A stretch of DNA of 64,000 bases from Metridium senile (taxonomy: Eukaryota > Cnidaria > Anthozoa > Actiniaria > Metridiidae), in the NCBI GenBank assembly GCA_949775045.1, contig OX459102.1:12866370-12930369 (forward strand). Direction: 5' to 3'. A program made the position numbers and the translations under genes. Below are positions 12,801 to 27,800 of the stretch, one piece after another. The notes under the pieces are model-generated. The model was given only the letters and a program-made list of their open reading frames with translations, ran no database searches and was not told the DNA's origin. How positions within the stretch are numbered: position 1 is the stretch's first letter; every line of letters begins with the position of its first letter.

Positions 12801-15800
12801 GCTAAAGTTTGTAGTTGTTTGGCTGCTTAGCCATCCCAGTGCTTAAACTGGCGGTAAAAAGTTTGAATCATTAGGGAATATAGTGTTAAATGTTTTGCGG
12901 TATTTGTTGGGGCGTTGACCGAGCAGTTACTACTAGATTCGATAGTCACTAACATAGATAAACCCCTCTTGCAAAGCCACGTTTAGATATGATTTTGGAC
13001 GTTTGTGACAAGTGGAACTTTTTGCAGTCAGTCGTGGGCATAACTGTAAAATGCTTAGAAAATAGCTGAATTATGCGTTAATTATTGGTTTGATGAGTTG
13101 TTCGTGACGTCGAATGAGTTGGCTCTGTATTTAGGCTTGTTTGTTCTTAATAAATGAAGGGTGACAAAATGAATAGCATTTGGCTGTTATGCACTTGGAC
13201 TGTGTAATCTTTAAAAAAACTGCTCTGTTAAAATTCGTGTTTACAGACATCTTGTTAGCTCTAGCTGCTCATATTTTGTATGACTCGCATTTAATTGGTT
13301 TCATATGGAACATTCGATCGAACGTTCGATTCTGTGCACTCGAATGGGTTCTTTTGTCATTGCAAATCGATTTCTGCAATGTACAAAACTGCTTTGAACA
13401 GCCTAGAGCGCAATCCCTGCCAATATCAATCACAATAACAGTGCATTTTATTGGTTTTCCTGTTCTCGAATTATCGAACGTGACTCGCAGTTTTCTATGG
13501 ACAACTCTACTAATTCAATTTCAATAAAAGTACAATAATAGACATTTTTGTACATTCTTTCGAAAACAGATTTATCTAAATCCGCGAATTGTATTTAAAA
13601 TAAACCAATTAGGAATTTGTTAATTCTATGAACGATATTATGCATAAGAACAACAGTACGTCCGAACTGTGAATATGGTATATTTTAAAACAAGTACTCT
13701 TTTGTATAATTTCTTTTACAAAAGCCATTTTTGTAATACTTTTGATGCTTGCTCGATGGACTGCAACATTTAACATCGTTAATCTTTCTTAAAATAATAT
13801 CAATGTTTTCTTTGTAGTATCATGTCCCGCCGCTTTCTTATAGTAAACTGTGTATAAATGACAGATTTTAGAGCGATCGAAATTGAAAACTGTGAATTTT
13901 AATTAGCTATTATACTATACTAACATTAGTATTCCTTCCAAATAAAATATTGTCAGAATAAAATGCAATTAACTCTGAATATTAATTTTGGAATTAGCAT
14001 ATGAAGATAAGATTTGACTGAAATTATGATTTGAAGAAGAGTTTTATGATTTTAACAAGAGTATTATGGAAAAAATATTGTAAGAATTTATTGGCATCTC
14101 TCATATTGTTTATACATTACAGTTTGAAACCCTGAAAACTGAACAGTTAGAATGATAAATGTTTTCTGTCTTATTTGGCAGTTTTGAAATGTTCTTTTAT
14201 ATCAAATATATATATTTCATGACATTATCAAATAAGCTGCCATTTAGAATTTGTTTGAATGGAGTAGCTATGGCATAAAAGGAAAAACTGAGAAAATCCA
14301 AAGTGTTGTCATCATACCTGAAACAAAACTGGTTTCTAAGCTGCATTATATACATGGTTACATGACAGATATACTTTACAAAACTAGCCAACCTTTCTTG
14401 AGATGAGCTACCTGTATGTACAATTTTTAAAATCTATTCTTTTGGTGATAAATGTATCGAAATTAAACAAAGAAACCAAAAGTGGTTAGAAGTAATTAAA
14501 ATCAATTATATTATTATTGTAATTTTAAATCTCCGGCTGTGACCTTGATATACTTCAGCATAAGTTTTGTCTGGATGATGTTTATTACACCACTCCTTTC
14601 ATGCTGTGATTCATTCTTTTTTAACTGTTTTTGAGTTGTTTGTTCTCATGTTTATGGTTTGATTTATTTGTGCATTCTGTAGCTTTTCTCTTGTCTGGTT
14701 AATGGAGTGCTTATAAGGGATATATACGAACATATGTCTTTATTTAAAATTTAATAAGGTTTATATTTTGGTTATATTTATTTGTTTGATGTTATTGTTT
14801 TATTAAGCATATCATTTTTTTCAATTATTGCATTGTCTAGTATGATATCATATTCTGGTTTCCATATTCTTTATAATTAGCTATGTCGATATGTTCCATT
14901 CCAGGTTTTTCTATTAAATTGTGTTTCATGACCAAAGAAAAATATCTAATTTAATAAAACACCACTTATTTTTTTTAATATACTATTATTGTAACCAAGT
15001 CTTAATATTTTTGTGTGTGGATAAATCCTGTGTTTTTTTGTTCAATGTACGTAGAATTCTACAGATTCACGTTGTATAGTACCACTGTACTATTTGATAA
15101 AAGGCGCATTTGCACAGGCTAAACCTTGTTTGTTATTAACATATTCACAAATTCCAAGCAAAGCATGAAAAAGTGTTGTCCCATAACAATAGAAAACACA
15201 TTTGAATTTACTCTGAATTTAGGTTATCCCTGTAATAATATGCACCATTTGTCAAATAGTACAGTGGTGCTAGATAACATGTCTGGTCTATTCTATAAAT
15301 GATGATAAGAAATTATTCCTCCTATTGTTTATGGGATTAAACAAAGCATCTTTAATTAGTCAGAGGTCTGATCTGAAGTCAGCCTTTGATTATTCTAACC
15401 TAGCTATTGAGTTTATTCTATGATAAATTGAATAATTTAATTATTATATCTTCATTGATTCATGACCCCACCGGTTTGATTGAATTAAATAAAAAGGTCA
15501 TCAACAAAATGTGCCGTTGTCAGACATGCTTGATATGACTTCAAAAAAATACATTGCATTTATTTTTTCCTGACCAATTAAAGCAAATTTCTTTTTAGCA
15601 GAGTACCACAAGGTTCAACATCTAAACATTTAGATTGAGTTTTCCATTTTGCTAGGTCATTTGTATATATGGGAATCAATAACAGTGAATGGGAGATATT
15701 AAGCATTCCTGCAGCTTTAAAAAATCATAAATGCCAACCTCATATGGTTGCAAATATGGAAAAAATTGGAGAATTGCTAATTATGTAGAGTACACGATAA

Positions 15801-18800
15801 GAGGAATCATAGTTTCTGCCATTTTGCTTTGCTTTTACCCCGGGAGGTTACGTTCAAAATGTTGAGACTCCAGGCTGAGCAGCTCAACAAGGAGAGTTGG
15901 CATGTATATAAAACATTCATTATAAATGTTATCTATTCCCTGTTTAAGCAAAAGATAAGTTTAGACATTAAGTGGTTATAAGATAAGTGGTTTTGATTGA
16001 CAGATTTGCTGAAAACACTTTAGTGCTTTCAAGTACTCTCAAAAAATTTGGAATCATTTTTGAAATTTAATTGTCATTGTGAATGAAGACTGAAATAATT
16101 ATGCTAATTATATGTTGTTGTGATAATAGTGAAATATTTTAAATTATAATGACAATGGCAGTGCTATTGTTAATAATCAATGATATCTATTCAGTAGCTA
16201 GTGTTGATAATGATATGAATTATTATTATACTAATTAATAGTCTGAAAAAAAATATTATAATACATAAAAATAAAATGTACAAAATATCAAATAGGAATT
16301 ATTTGAAATATTTTTAACATTTTTATTACATTTATATAACCCCCTAGATTGATGTCACTAGAATCTTTGAAACAATAATATATTTAAAGATACATATCGG
16401 CTGTCATAAATTTCGTTGTAACGTGTTTAAAAACGTTTTACAGATTGTTTGCAAAGACAACTGTATGTCCATTTACTTGTTATTTTTATACGAAAATCGT
16501 CTTGCAATAAATTATTGATTACACTTAAATTTTTCAGATTTTGTTTTAAGGTGTATATGGATTCTTGTATCATACTAACTCTATGACTATCAAATTTCTC
16601 TAGATGCTAGTGACATTGTAAAAGGCAACCTCAAACTTATCCTTGGTCTAATATGGACCCTCATTCTAAAATACCAAATCAGTATGCCTTACCTGGATGA
16701 CGACGATGATGAAGAAGCTGGTGGCCGCAAGATGACACCCAAACAGGCCCTTCTTGCATGGGTGAAGAGTAAGATGCCTGAGTCTGTACCCATGGATAAC
16801 TTTACAACTCACTGGAACAATGGTGTTGCTATTGCTTGCCTTGTTGATGCTGTCGCACCTGGTTTGTTGCCCGAGTGCGAAGATTTAGATCCTAAAGATG
16901 CACTACAGAATGCCAAACAGGCTATGGACTTGGCTAGGGACTGGCTTGATATCCCACAGGTAAGGTTTTCTGTAAATAAATTATGTAGGTGGTCAGAAAA
17001 GCCAGGATGCTCTACATAATTACATTGTGAAATGATGATCATCTTCTTAAGAAGTTACATTAGAAAAAAAACTATGGACAACTTTACTGATTCAATTTGC
17101 ATAATTCAATTTGCATAATTCATTACTTAAACATTAGTTACTAAAATATACATGAAGTGTCAGCCATAACCATAGTTTGAGGAGTAAAAATATACCTGTT
17201 ATTATAGGTCTTGGATCCTGCCGACATGGTCAACCCTAAAGTAGATGAACTCAGTATGATGACATATGTCTCCTACTTCCCTGAAGCCAAAGTAAAACCA
17301 GGTGCACCCCTGCGCCCAAGAGTCCATCCAGCATCCAAGTGCTATGCCAAAGGACCTGGTATTGAGCCTCGAGGACTTGTGGTCAAAAAGCCTGCAGATT
17401 TCACCATCTTCACACAAGGAGCAGGGCGTGGCAAACTTGGGGTAACTGTCTTTGGACCTGGTAAAGTGGAGCAAGAGGTGTCTGTTAAGGATAATGATGA
17501 TCATACATACTCTTGTCAATATGTACCTATGAAACAAGGTTTGTATTACAGAATAGTCAAAAAATTGTAGAAACCAACTACAAACATACTGCTGTCAACT
17601 AATTAATAATTATGCACCTAAGGTGAGCCTGAAGAGAATAATTGTTTTAGAATATTAAATACACATGGGTAATTATTTATTTTATTCTTTCAAGAGTGAA
17701 CTTTGTTTTTGAATGCAATAAGAGCACTAAAATGTTGACCACTTATATGGTATTTATGGAAAAGCTAAGTTGAAGTTTCCTGAACTACTTTGACCCATTA
17801 GTAAAAAGGCCCTCTAAATACTGAACTTTAAGTACATATTAAAGGATTAGTCATTTTGCTGTGAACATTAGCCACAGTTTAATGATGATTAGTTGTCTGA
17901 CTCAACAGAGTTTTGACAGGATCCATGCCTTTTAAGACTCATTGTTGAAAATATATTTCATAATTATACAATAGACAATACCATGTTGGTTATTCAAATT
18001 AGGTGAACATATCTTTTGCTGTTACCATTGAAGTTGTAATATTGTTTCAAAATTTGAAACAGCAGGCAGATGTTTCAGTTGATATATTTATAGAAGACTT
18101 CTTGACCATTGACACCAAGTCAATCTACATCTTTGAAATATTTGAGAACTCCTAATAATTAAAGTTATACAAAGACATTAAAAACCCATGTGTTACCATG
18201 ATGAAAGTAACCATTTTGTTGAACATTTTCAAATATGTGCAATTTTGATGTCAAAGAAAATTTTAAAACTGATTTGGATTTTAAAATAATAATTATGATC
18301 TCTCTTTCATACACATTATGTTGGAACCTAATTGTAGCAGTGTGAAATTCAACTAAGTAAATTGGAGCAAATCATTTTTTTCTAAAGCCATGCATAGAAC
18401 AAATTTAGTGTCCTTTCTGACATTTTTTTAATTTCCAGGAAAATATGATGTCCATGTGAAATGGAATGGAAGACACATCCCCAAGAGTCCCTTCAGAGTT
18501 GAAGTTAGTTCAGATCTTGATGCTGGTAAAGCTTATGCCAAAGGACCAGGTCTCGAACCTCATGGTGTGATTGCTGGAAAATACACTGAGTTTACAGTCT
18601 TTGCAAAGGGTGCAGGAGAAGGAAAAGTCACAGTTAAAGTTATTGATCCACGTGGAGGTATAATGGTGTTGATAATTTAATTATGATGATGATGGTGATA
18701 TGATGATGATGATGGTATGATACCAACAAATGTCAAAAACGAATGTGAGTTTTTATTTTTTAATCATTTCAATTATCATGTGGTATTTCGCCAGCAGATT

Positions 18801-21800
18801 TGAAAATGAGACAACAATTTACCAGGTTTGTTTCTGCATTAGTGAAAACAAGTACAATTTTATTAATACTAGGTGAAGATGTTGATGTAATTGTGGAGCC
18901 ACAAGAAGATTCTCAGTTCCTGGTAGAATACCAACCTGTCAATGCTGGTAAACATACCATTAAGGTTATGTTTGGAGGTCAACCAATCCAACAAAGCCCA
19001 TTTCATGTCAATGTTAGTCCACCTAAGATTGATCCTATTCCATCTAAAGTTAAAGTATTCGGTCCAGGTATGTATTACTAATAAACACTGTAGCCTGCAA
19101 AACAGGGTTTTTTTGGGGAAAATTTGGATTTTGGTGTTCCTGTGTTTTCTTGATACACGTGAGAAACATGGGTCCTTTCCCCCTCCCCCTTTGCTTCCTT
19201 TTTGCTTGCTTGCTCAACACAGGAAACCCAAAACCCATATTATGATTATGCAATGCAAATTATGAAATGCCATGATTATTGAACACTAGGTGAAGACAAT
19301 AATATTGCAGGAAATCATCAAAAAATTATAAAAGCAATATAAAACACCTATCCTTGTCTATATACTGGGATTAAGTGCATGTCATGCATGCGGTTTATAT
19401 TCCTTAACTAGAATCTTTTGTTTTGTAATACAAAAGTATATTGATTTTTCCCCTTTTACTTTTAAGGTGTCCAGGCCACTGGAGTCAAAGCTGGTTCCCG
19501 TGCTCCATTCACTGTCGACACAAGAGGAGCTGGTGATGGTGAGCTTGATGTATTCGTAGAAGGACCAAATGGAGAAGAGAAAGTTGACATCAAGAACAGA
19601 GGTGACGGCACTTATGAATGTGTATACCATCCAAAAAAGTTTGGCCAATATGTTGTCACTGTTACATGGAGTTCAGCACAAGTACCCAACAGTCCTTTCC
19701 AAGTCAAAGTTGCACCAGCTGTTGATGCTTCTAAGATTCTTGCTTATGGACCTGGCTTGGAAAAAGGTAACAGTTGTACAAAGCATTTTTGTCAATTTCT
19801 ATATATTATTCCTAATGGTTGTGTTTACTATTTGCCCAGGTGTTACTAATAAGCCTTGCCACTTCACTGTTGAAACCAAAGGAGCAGGCATTGACAGTCT
19901 CGGTTTTGCCATCGAGGGTCCAGCCCAAGCTGAGATCAAGTGTGTTGATAAAGGTGATGGTATGTGTGATGTGACCTACTATCCTACTCTTCCTGGAAAA
20001 TATGCTGTACATGTAACATGTGGAGATGTTGATATTAATAAGAGTCCTTTCATGGTACCCATCTCTCCTGCTGGAGATGCATCCAAGGTTTATGCAGAGG
20101 GACCTGGATTGGAGCCTCAAGGTGTTTGTGCAGGTATGGTTTTAACCAAAAGGGAAGTGAGTAGTAGTGGAAAATACCAAGATGCAGAGGGGAAACTTAT
20201 AATTGTATCAAAGTGCAAGTCAATGATCCTGAGGAAATGAACGTTTTAGTATATACCAAATCAGTTGTATAAGAAGCTTTTTGTTTGTTTGAAATGAGAA
20301 ATAGGATAATTTCAAGTTTCAAATTTGTTACATAAATAATAAGTGTTTTAATATTTACCAACAAATGTAATTTTAGAATGTTAATTAAACAATCTTGTGA
20401 TGTCTAGGTGCTCCAGCTGAATTCACTGTGTTCACAAAGGATGCAGGAGAAGGAAGTATTGATGTCAAAGTCATGGATGGCAGCGGAAAGAAGGTCCCTG
20501 TAGACATTGTTGACAACAAAGATGGTACATACGCAGTAGTCTACTATCCAGACAAACCAGGCACATTCACTGTTACCATCCATTTCAATGACAAAGCCAT
20601 TCCAAAGAGTCCTTTCAAGGTCAATGTCGGCAAGACCAATCCTGCAAGATGCCGTGCATATGGGCCTGGTTTGGAGAAAGGATTTGTTAACCAAGTCAAC
20701 AAATTCAAGATTGAGACAAAAGGTGCTGGTGAAGGAGGTCTTGGACTTACCATTGAAGGACCCTCGGAAGCTAAGATTGATTGCAAAGATCTGGGTGATG
20801 GATCTTGTGATGTAGATTACTGGCCAAACGAACCTGGTGATTACATGGTTAACATTCTCTTTGCTGATCAACACATTCCAGGAAGTCCATTTAAGGCCAG
20901 GATTACATATCCATTTGATCCTACCAAAGTTAAAGTTGAAGGTCCAGGAATTGAACCTGGTATTCGTGCAGGGGAACCAGCTGATATTGACGTTGATACT
21001 CGTCTTGCTGGTGATGCTCCATTGGAGGTTACTGTTGTGGATGAGCTTAATTCACCTGTCAAGTGTGATGTTGAGGAAGAAGAATTTGGACTTCATGCTG
21101 TTACATACTTCCCCAAAAAGAAGGGTAATTATTATAAAATATTTAAGTATATTATATCCATAAGTATATGCTATATTTATTTTCATTATTATTTTTTCTT
21201 TCTTTTCTATTGTAAAAGCATTGAGACCTTGTATAAATATGTTCAGAAAGGTTATATTATGACTATAATTATATAAATGGTAAATAGAAAAGGTTTTAGT
21301 ATATAAAATCCTGAACTTTCTTATGGCGTTTTCGTTTTAAACCACACAATTCTGTCGCAATTCTTGCTATAGGAATGCAGCGTTAGAACAGCGAGTTTCA
21401 CAAATGTAACAAGTGTTTTTTCTCTCGCACTATTTTAGGATGTGATTCGGAAGTCAATTCATAGCTCTACAATAAATATAGCTCTACAAAAATATTATTT
21501 ATATTAATATCTAAGCAAACTATTTACCTTATACCTTATTTGTCTTTAGGTAACCACAAAGTCAACGTCAAATATGGTTCAACCCATGTTCCTGGCAGTC
21601 CTTTCAAAGTAGCAGTAGCGCCCGAATCAGACGCTTCTAAAGTCAAAGTATCTGGCCCTGGTGTTGAGCCTCATGGCGTCGAACCAAAGAAACCAACTCA
21701 TTTCAACATTGCTTGTGATGGAGCCGGTAAAGGAGATGTCCATGTCAGCGTTGAGCCCGCAGGTTTGTCAAAATTTTAGTCCATTTGTGATGCGTTAATA

Positions 21801-24800
21801 GAATTTTTTCATGTATGTGATATTTGATTTGCTTTGCTTTTGTGGAGAAGAAAGGCCGATTGAATAAGATACAACTACTTGCTGTATTATTCTATGACAT
21901 TTTGGAGTTCCTTTTCTCCTATAAATTCTTTTTTTTCTTCGTCGTTTTAAATAGCTTCTGATCAGCAATCTTCGCTTTTTCATTTTCCACCGCCATCTTT
22001 GCTTATCTCCTGTCAGAAGTATACTCGGGCGCGCGCGCGTCAGAAAAGTTTGGCGCCAAAGATATTGAACACGTGATGACTGTTCTTATTGATGATTGGC
22101 TACTTCTCTGCTGGATCAAGCATAACAAGCATAAAAACAAATAATCTAACAAGTTTCAAACAAGCAAATAACAAGTCTCAAACGAAGAAGCAGCACCAGC
22201 AACAACACAATAACAACACAATAACAACAATTTTATAATTCAATGACTAATTAAGTATGTTTTTTTTTACAGCTAAAGGACTCAAACCCGTTGAAAATAT
22301 CACCGTCAAAGAAGAAGGAAAAGATCACTTCAGATGTGACTACGTTGCTCCTGACGAAGGTCCCTACAATGTAAATGTATCTTTTGCTGGTAAACCTGTC
22401 CCAAAAAGTCCATTCAAGGTCAATGTACAAAAGAAAGGCAATGCTGGCAAGTGTAAAGCTCAGGGAGATGGCTTAGAAACCGCCATTATTGACATGTTGG
22501 CAGAATTTGATGTCGACTGCTCACAAGCAGGTAAGATTTCTCGTTTAGGCTTTTTCTTGTTGTTGTTGGGTTTTCTTTGTTTATTTGATTGCTCTGTTTG
22601 TTTGCCAGCTTGTCTGTTGTTTTATTGCTCTGTTTGTTTGCTTTTTTTTTTTTTTTTTTCACTGAAAAAGAAATAAATAGAAAAATTTGTTTTCTGTGTT
22701 TTCGATAACTAAATAAATATTTTCAATTTTATAGCCCTAAACTTATTTAGAAAATGCATTGAGCAATTGAATGAATATTGTTCTGAATTGACTACAAGCC
22801 TTGTCATTCTTTACGTGGAATTTTTTATATTACCCTATAATATTATTTAAGTGTGACGATGCATATGGCTATAAATAATTAATTAAGGAAGGAAACAAAT
22901 GAATAATTCTTGCTATTTATGAATGACTTCAGGTGATGGACATTTGATGGCTACAGTGACCAATCCTTCAGGTGCCCACACAGATACTCTAGTAACTGAT
23001 AACGAGGATGGTTCATACAGTGTTTCATACACACCATTTGAAGAAGGTATTCACGATCTGGCTGTCAAATTCGCAGATGAACACATTCCAGGAAGCCCGT
23101 TCAAGGTTGACGTGTTGCCACCAACCAACCCATCTAAATGCAAAGCTTACGGACCTGGTCTGAAGGGCGCTGAACTTCACAAGCCTGCGAACTTTACTGT
23201 TGAAACTATTGGTAAGCGAAGTTAATTGACGATGATAGACGAATGCGCGTACGTGTAACATTGAACGTACCAAATCAGAATATGGTTTTGTAATCACTTA
23301 CTGGACAAGATTGCTTCCGAAGTTGCGCTCACGGAAAAACAACGATTCAAAATATATTCAATCATTCGTTTTGGTGTATTAACTGCCTGAAGAGTGTGTT
23401 CCATTTGACTGAAAACTGCATGTGTGTTTTGTTCTAGCTAGAAACCGCGTATAGCAGTCAACATTGTTTAAAACATATTATTTTCCTCAAAGTCATTCTT
23501 GACACTCGGAAGCTAAATATTTCTTTGTCTTTCAAGGTGCTGGTGCTGGTGGATTAAGCCTCGCAATTGAGGGACCATCAGAAGCAAAACTAACATGCAC
23601 AGATAATGGAGATGGTACATGCTCAGTAAGCTACGTACCAGTCGAAGAGGGTGACTACGATATCCACATCAAGTTCGCCGATGAACATATCCCCGGTAGC
23701 CCCTTTACTGCCAAAGCAGGAAAACCAATAGATCCATCTAAAGTCAAAGTCCATGGACCCGGTGTGGACACAGACAATCCCCTGTACTCTAAGGCACCAC
23801 AAACGTTCTTCGTTGATACGACTGAAGCGGGCGTTGCTCCTCTTGATGTTACCGTTGAGGCTCCTAACAAGAAGATTCATAAACCTGAGAAAGTTGTTGA
23901 GGAATCGCCTGGAATTTATGCTATAACTTATATTCCAAACGAAGAAGGTACTTGTCTATTTTATGAGGATTATATAGGAGTTTATGTATTATATCAGGGC
24001 GTCTTGATAATTTCCGTTCATCAATAGAAACATAAAAGAATATATTTGTATTTCTCATTCTCATTATTTCCATGATCATTCACCATCTTCGCAGTTTGAT
24101 TTTTATAAAACGCAGTTTCTGTAAAATAATCAAATGATCATAATCAGCATTTATATCTTGATTTTTGATGTCATAACTATTATCATCAGTTATCATCATC
24201 ATTTTGTGTATGATCCACAGCAATTTGTTTTTGTCATGTTTCAATATGTTTTCAGCAAGATTCAATAACATCATTACGATAGGTCCATTGTCACCAAATA
24301 TTATATTAACAATTCCAACATTTTTTTAAGGTCGTCATAATGTGAATGTAAAATACGCTGCCACACATGTACCAAAGAGTCCATTCCGAGTCCGTGCTGG
24401 ACCACCATTCGATGCCAACAAGGTCAAGGTGACTGGAAAAGGTGTCGATGAAGAACCTTTGGCTGGAGAACCAGTAGAATTCTTATGCGACTGCAGCAAA
24501 GCTGGAAATGCCCCATTGGCTGGTAGGTTTATTTTCCTCTCTTTTCCTATCGCTTTTCTTTCCGTTTTCTACTTCCTTGATCCGTTCATCTTATCTCAAT
24601 ACAGTTGCTTATAATAATACTTTCCAAACCATTTTGGAAAGTATCTTCTTAGTTAAGAAACATTTATAATAGCCTGGAAGATGGGAGAAATTACTTGAAG
24701 CAAAACAATGGAAATTAAGAAGATACTTTACAAAATGGTTTGTTAATTTCTCCCATCTTCCAGGCTCTTATAAATGTTTCTTAACTAACTGTGTATCTTG

Positions 24801-27800
24801 ATCCGTTCATCTTCAATACAGTTGATTATAATAATACTTTCCAAACCAATTCTTTCCAATTTCTTTAGACATTTCTCCCTCTCCTTATTTTGCTTCCAGT
24901 AATTTCTCCCAGCTCCCAGTCTATGTTTTTGAATTGTTTCTCCCTCTCCCTCACTCCCTCCCTGAGCCGTTCCTCAATGCAGTTGTTTATAATAACGAGC
25001 TGTATCGTTCACTAATTCCACAGTAACCGTCTCACCACCAACTGGTAAAGACATTACACCAAAGATCAAAGATAATGGAGATGGTACCCACACTGTATCA
25101 TACGTCCCTGACAAACCCGGGCGTTACAACATCGATGTAAAGTATGGAAATAGGAGAGTTCCCAAAAGTCCTTTCAGACCCACAGTGAAGCCAGCAGGCG
25201 ATCCTTCCAAGGTCAAGGTCGATGGACTAGGACCTGATGATGCCGTATATGTTAACACCGAAAATGATTTTACAGTTGATACAAGAGATGCTGGAAAAGG
25301 TATTATTTTAGTTTAGTTAGTTTTTAGTCACGGACCAAGGCACACGTTACGCTGTTTTTTTTTCTTGTGATGGACAGAGAATGACAGAGAATGACAGAGA
25401 TAAATATATTTTTTCTACATTTGTTTGGCAGTAAAAGTGAAACACCTACAAAACATTTCGGAAGGTTACTTAAAGACCATTTATTTCAAAAATATACTAG
25501 ATTTGTGAAAAGTAGATGCAAAACAGCTCATTTAATACTTGTTTAATATCGTAAGTTGCAGATGAAACAAATTGAGCAGAATGTAATCTAATAATTGTGG
25601 ATGTATTCTTTTCCAGGAAAGCCAGAATGTGCGTGCACTGGTCCAGGAAGAAAGAACATTCCAGTAGATGTCGAACAACAACCGGACGGTACCTATGCAT
25701 GTTTTTATGAACCCAAAGATGAAGGCCGTCACGCAGTCGACGTGCTATTTGGTGGAAAACCTGTACAGGGCAGCCCATTCCATGTGAAGGCAAAACCAAA
25801 AGAGAAAATCGACCTCAGCAAGATCAAATGTGCTCCTAAAAACCCTGTCGACGAGCCATCAGTCAACCAAGAGGTTGTATACGGTGTGGACGCCAGTAAT
25901 ATCGAGCCATTCTTCAATCTACCTGGTAAATGTCCTGTTAAAGGTACTTTGGAAGGCCCATCTGGGAAAGAACCAGTTGTTGTACGTGATAATGGTGATG
26001 GTACTTACGACGTGTCAGCTGTACCAAAAGAACCTGGTCCACATAAGTTAGATGTCAAATATGACGGTCAGCCAATTCCAGGAAGCCCTTACAAATTTAA
26101 CGCCATTGAAGGTGGTCCAGGCAGCGTCAGAGCCTTTGGACCAGGTAAGACATTCGATACGCTAAAACGTTTAAGGACTTAGAAAAGGCGTAAAGTGTTG
26201 GAAGCGCACGGTATGAAATGTATTATGCTACTTATTTTTGAATCTTGCATTTTGAATTTTGAATCCACGTTTTAAATAAATTATTTGGGTATTTACAAAG
26301 AAGGAAAAAAATGTACAGCAAAAAAAAAAAGAAAGAAAGAAACAGCGAATTCTAACTTCCAGACTGAAATGACGTTTGTTTTATATAAAACCAACTTCAC
26401 AAACGTTTTTGTTTTATTTGACACTTTTCAAGCAACATAATACCCAAACTCATGAAGCTTTGCCTTATCTGGAAACGTGGTGATCATAGTAGTTTTATTT
26501 CTAAAGGTCTTGAACGTGGTCTTACCAAACAGCCCTGTGAATTCACAGTAGTAACAAGAGATGCTGGACCAGGTGGTCTATCTCTTGCCATTGAGGGACC
26601 TAGTAAAGCAGATATCCAATGCAAAGATAACGGCGATGGCTCATGCAACGTCACCTACGTTCCAGAAGAACCAGGTGATTAACTACACTTTTGAGTGTAT
26701 TTATTTGTATTAATTATTTGAAGTTTTCTTTTAAAATGTTGTTATCAACATTTATTTTGTTGGAACTTTCATTCAACTTTTTCTAAGAAACATAATTTTC
26801 TTAGAAACATAATTTTCTTAGAAACATAATTTTCTTAGAAACATAATTCATATCATATCTGTGGTTGCTAAAAAACCTGATCATTTTCCAGTTGTTTTCG
26901 GAACTATTATTAATTGTACAGTAATTGTCAAAGGAAATACTAATATTCGTGTCACAAGTTGATATAAACACAATTAGTATTGGTTATATATAGATACCAA
27001 TATTACTGTATACTAATTTAGTTTCTTTGTTCTTTAGGCGAGTACAACGTCAATGTCAAATTTGCCGACAAGCACATTCCAGGAAGTCCATTCTTTGCAC
27101 AGATTTACAACAACTATGATGACCTCCTCGCAGCTAAACCACGAGCAACTGTAGGAAAGAAATGCGACGTTGACCTTGGTGCACCTGGAATACCAGTTGA
27201 TCTATCTGAACTCGTAGGAACTCTGAAACGTCCTAATGCTTCAAAAGAAGAGCCTTTGGGTGTCATCATGAACGACGATGGCAGCTTGGGTGTTACCTTC
27301 ACTCCTTACGAACCTGGTGAGCATCTGATCAGCATCAAGAAAGACGGCCGTCATGTCCAGAACAGCCCATTCTCTGTCCTTGTCCAGGCACAGAGGTTAG
27401 GTGATATCTACCCTGTGAATCACACAGCTGATGTACCAATTCCTGGACTAGAGAACTATGAAGACCTGTCGAAACTTCAGGCCACTCTCCGTGCACCAAA
27501 CAGCAAAGAAGACAAACCCGTCAAGTTAAAGAAAAACCCTGATGGAACTGTCAGCTGTACTTTCGTTCCTCAAGAATATGGTGAATATTATCTCACAGTC
27601 AAGAAAGACAAAGTTCCAATTCGTGGAAGTCCATTCCTTATCCTTGTCGAAGCAGAAGAACCGATTGACGCTGTTGGTTCAACCGTTGATTATTGCTTCG
27701 ATATCAAAGACGATGTCAACCTTCCAGCAGAGTTTGATAAGCTAAAGGCAACCATCAAGAGGCCATCAAGCAACAAGGAAGAACCAATTGAGCTAAAATT

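Noticed and set aside
13180..13527. A 115-codon frame in the first CH1 intron
   Set aside because: Composition looks random, no recognisable motif, no supporting splice or promoter signals.
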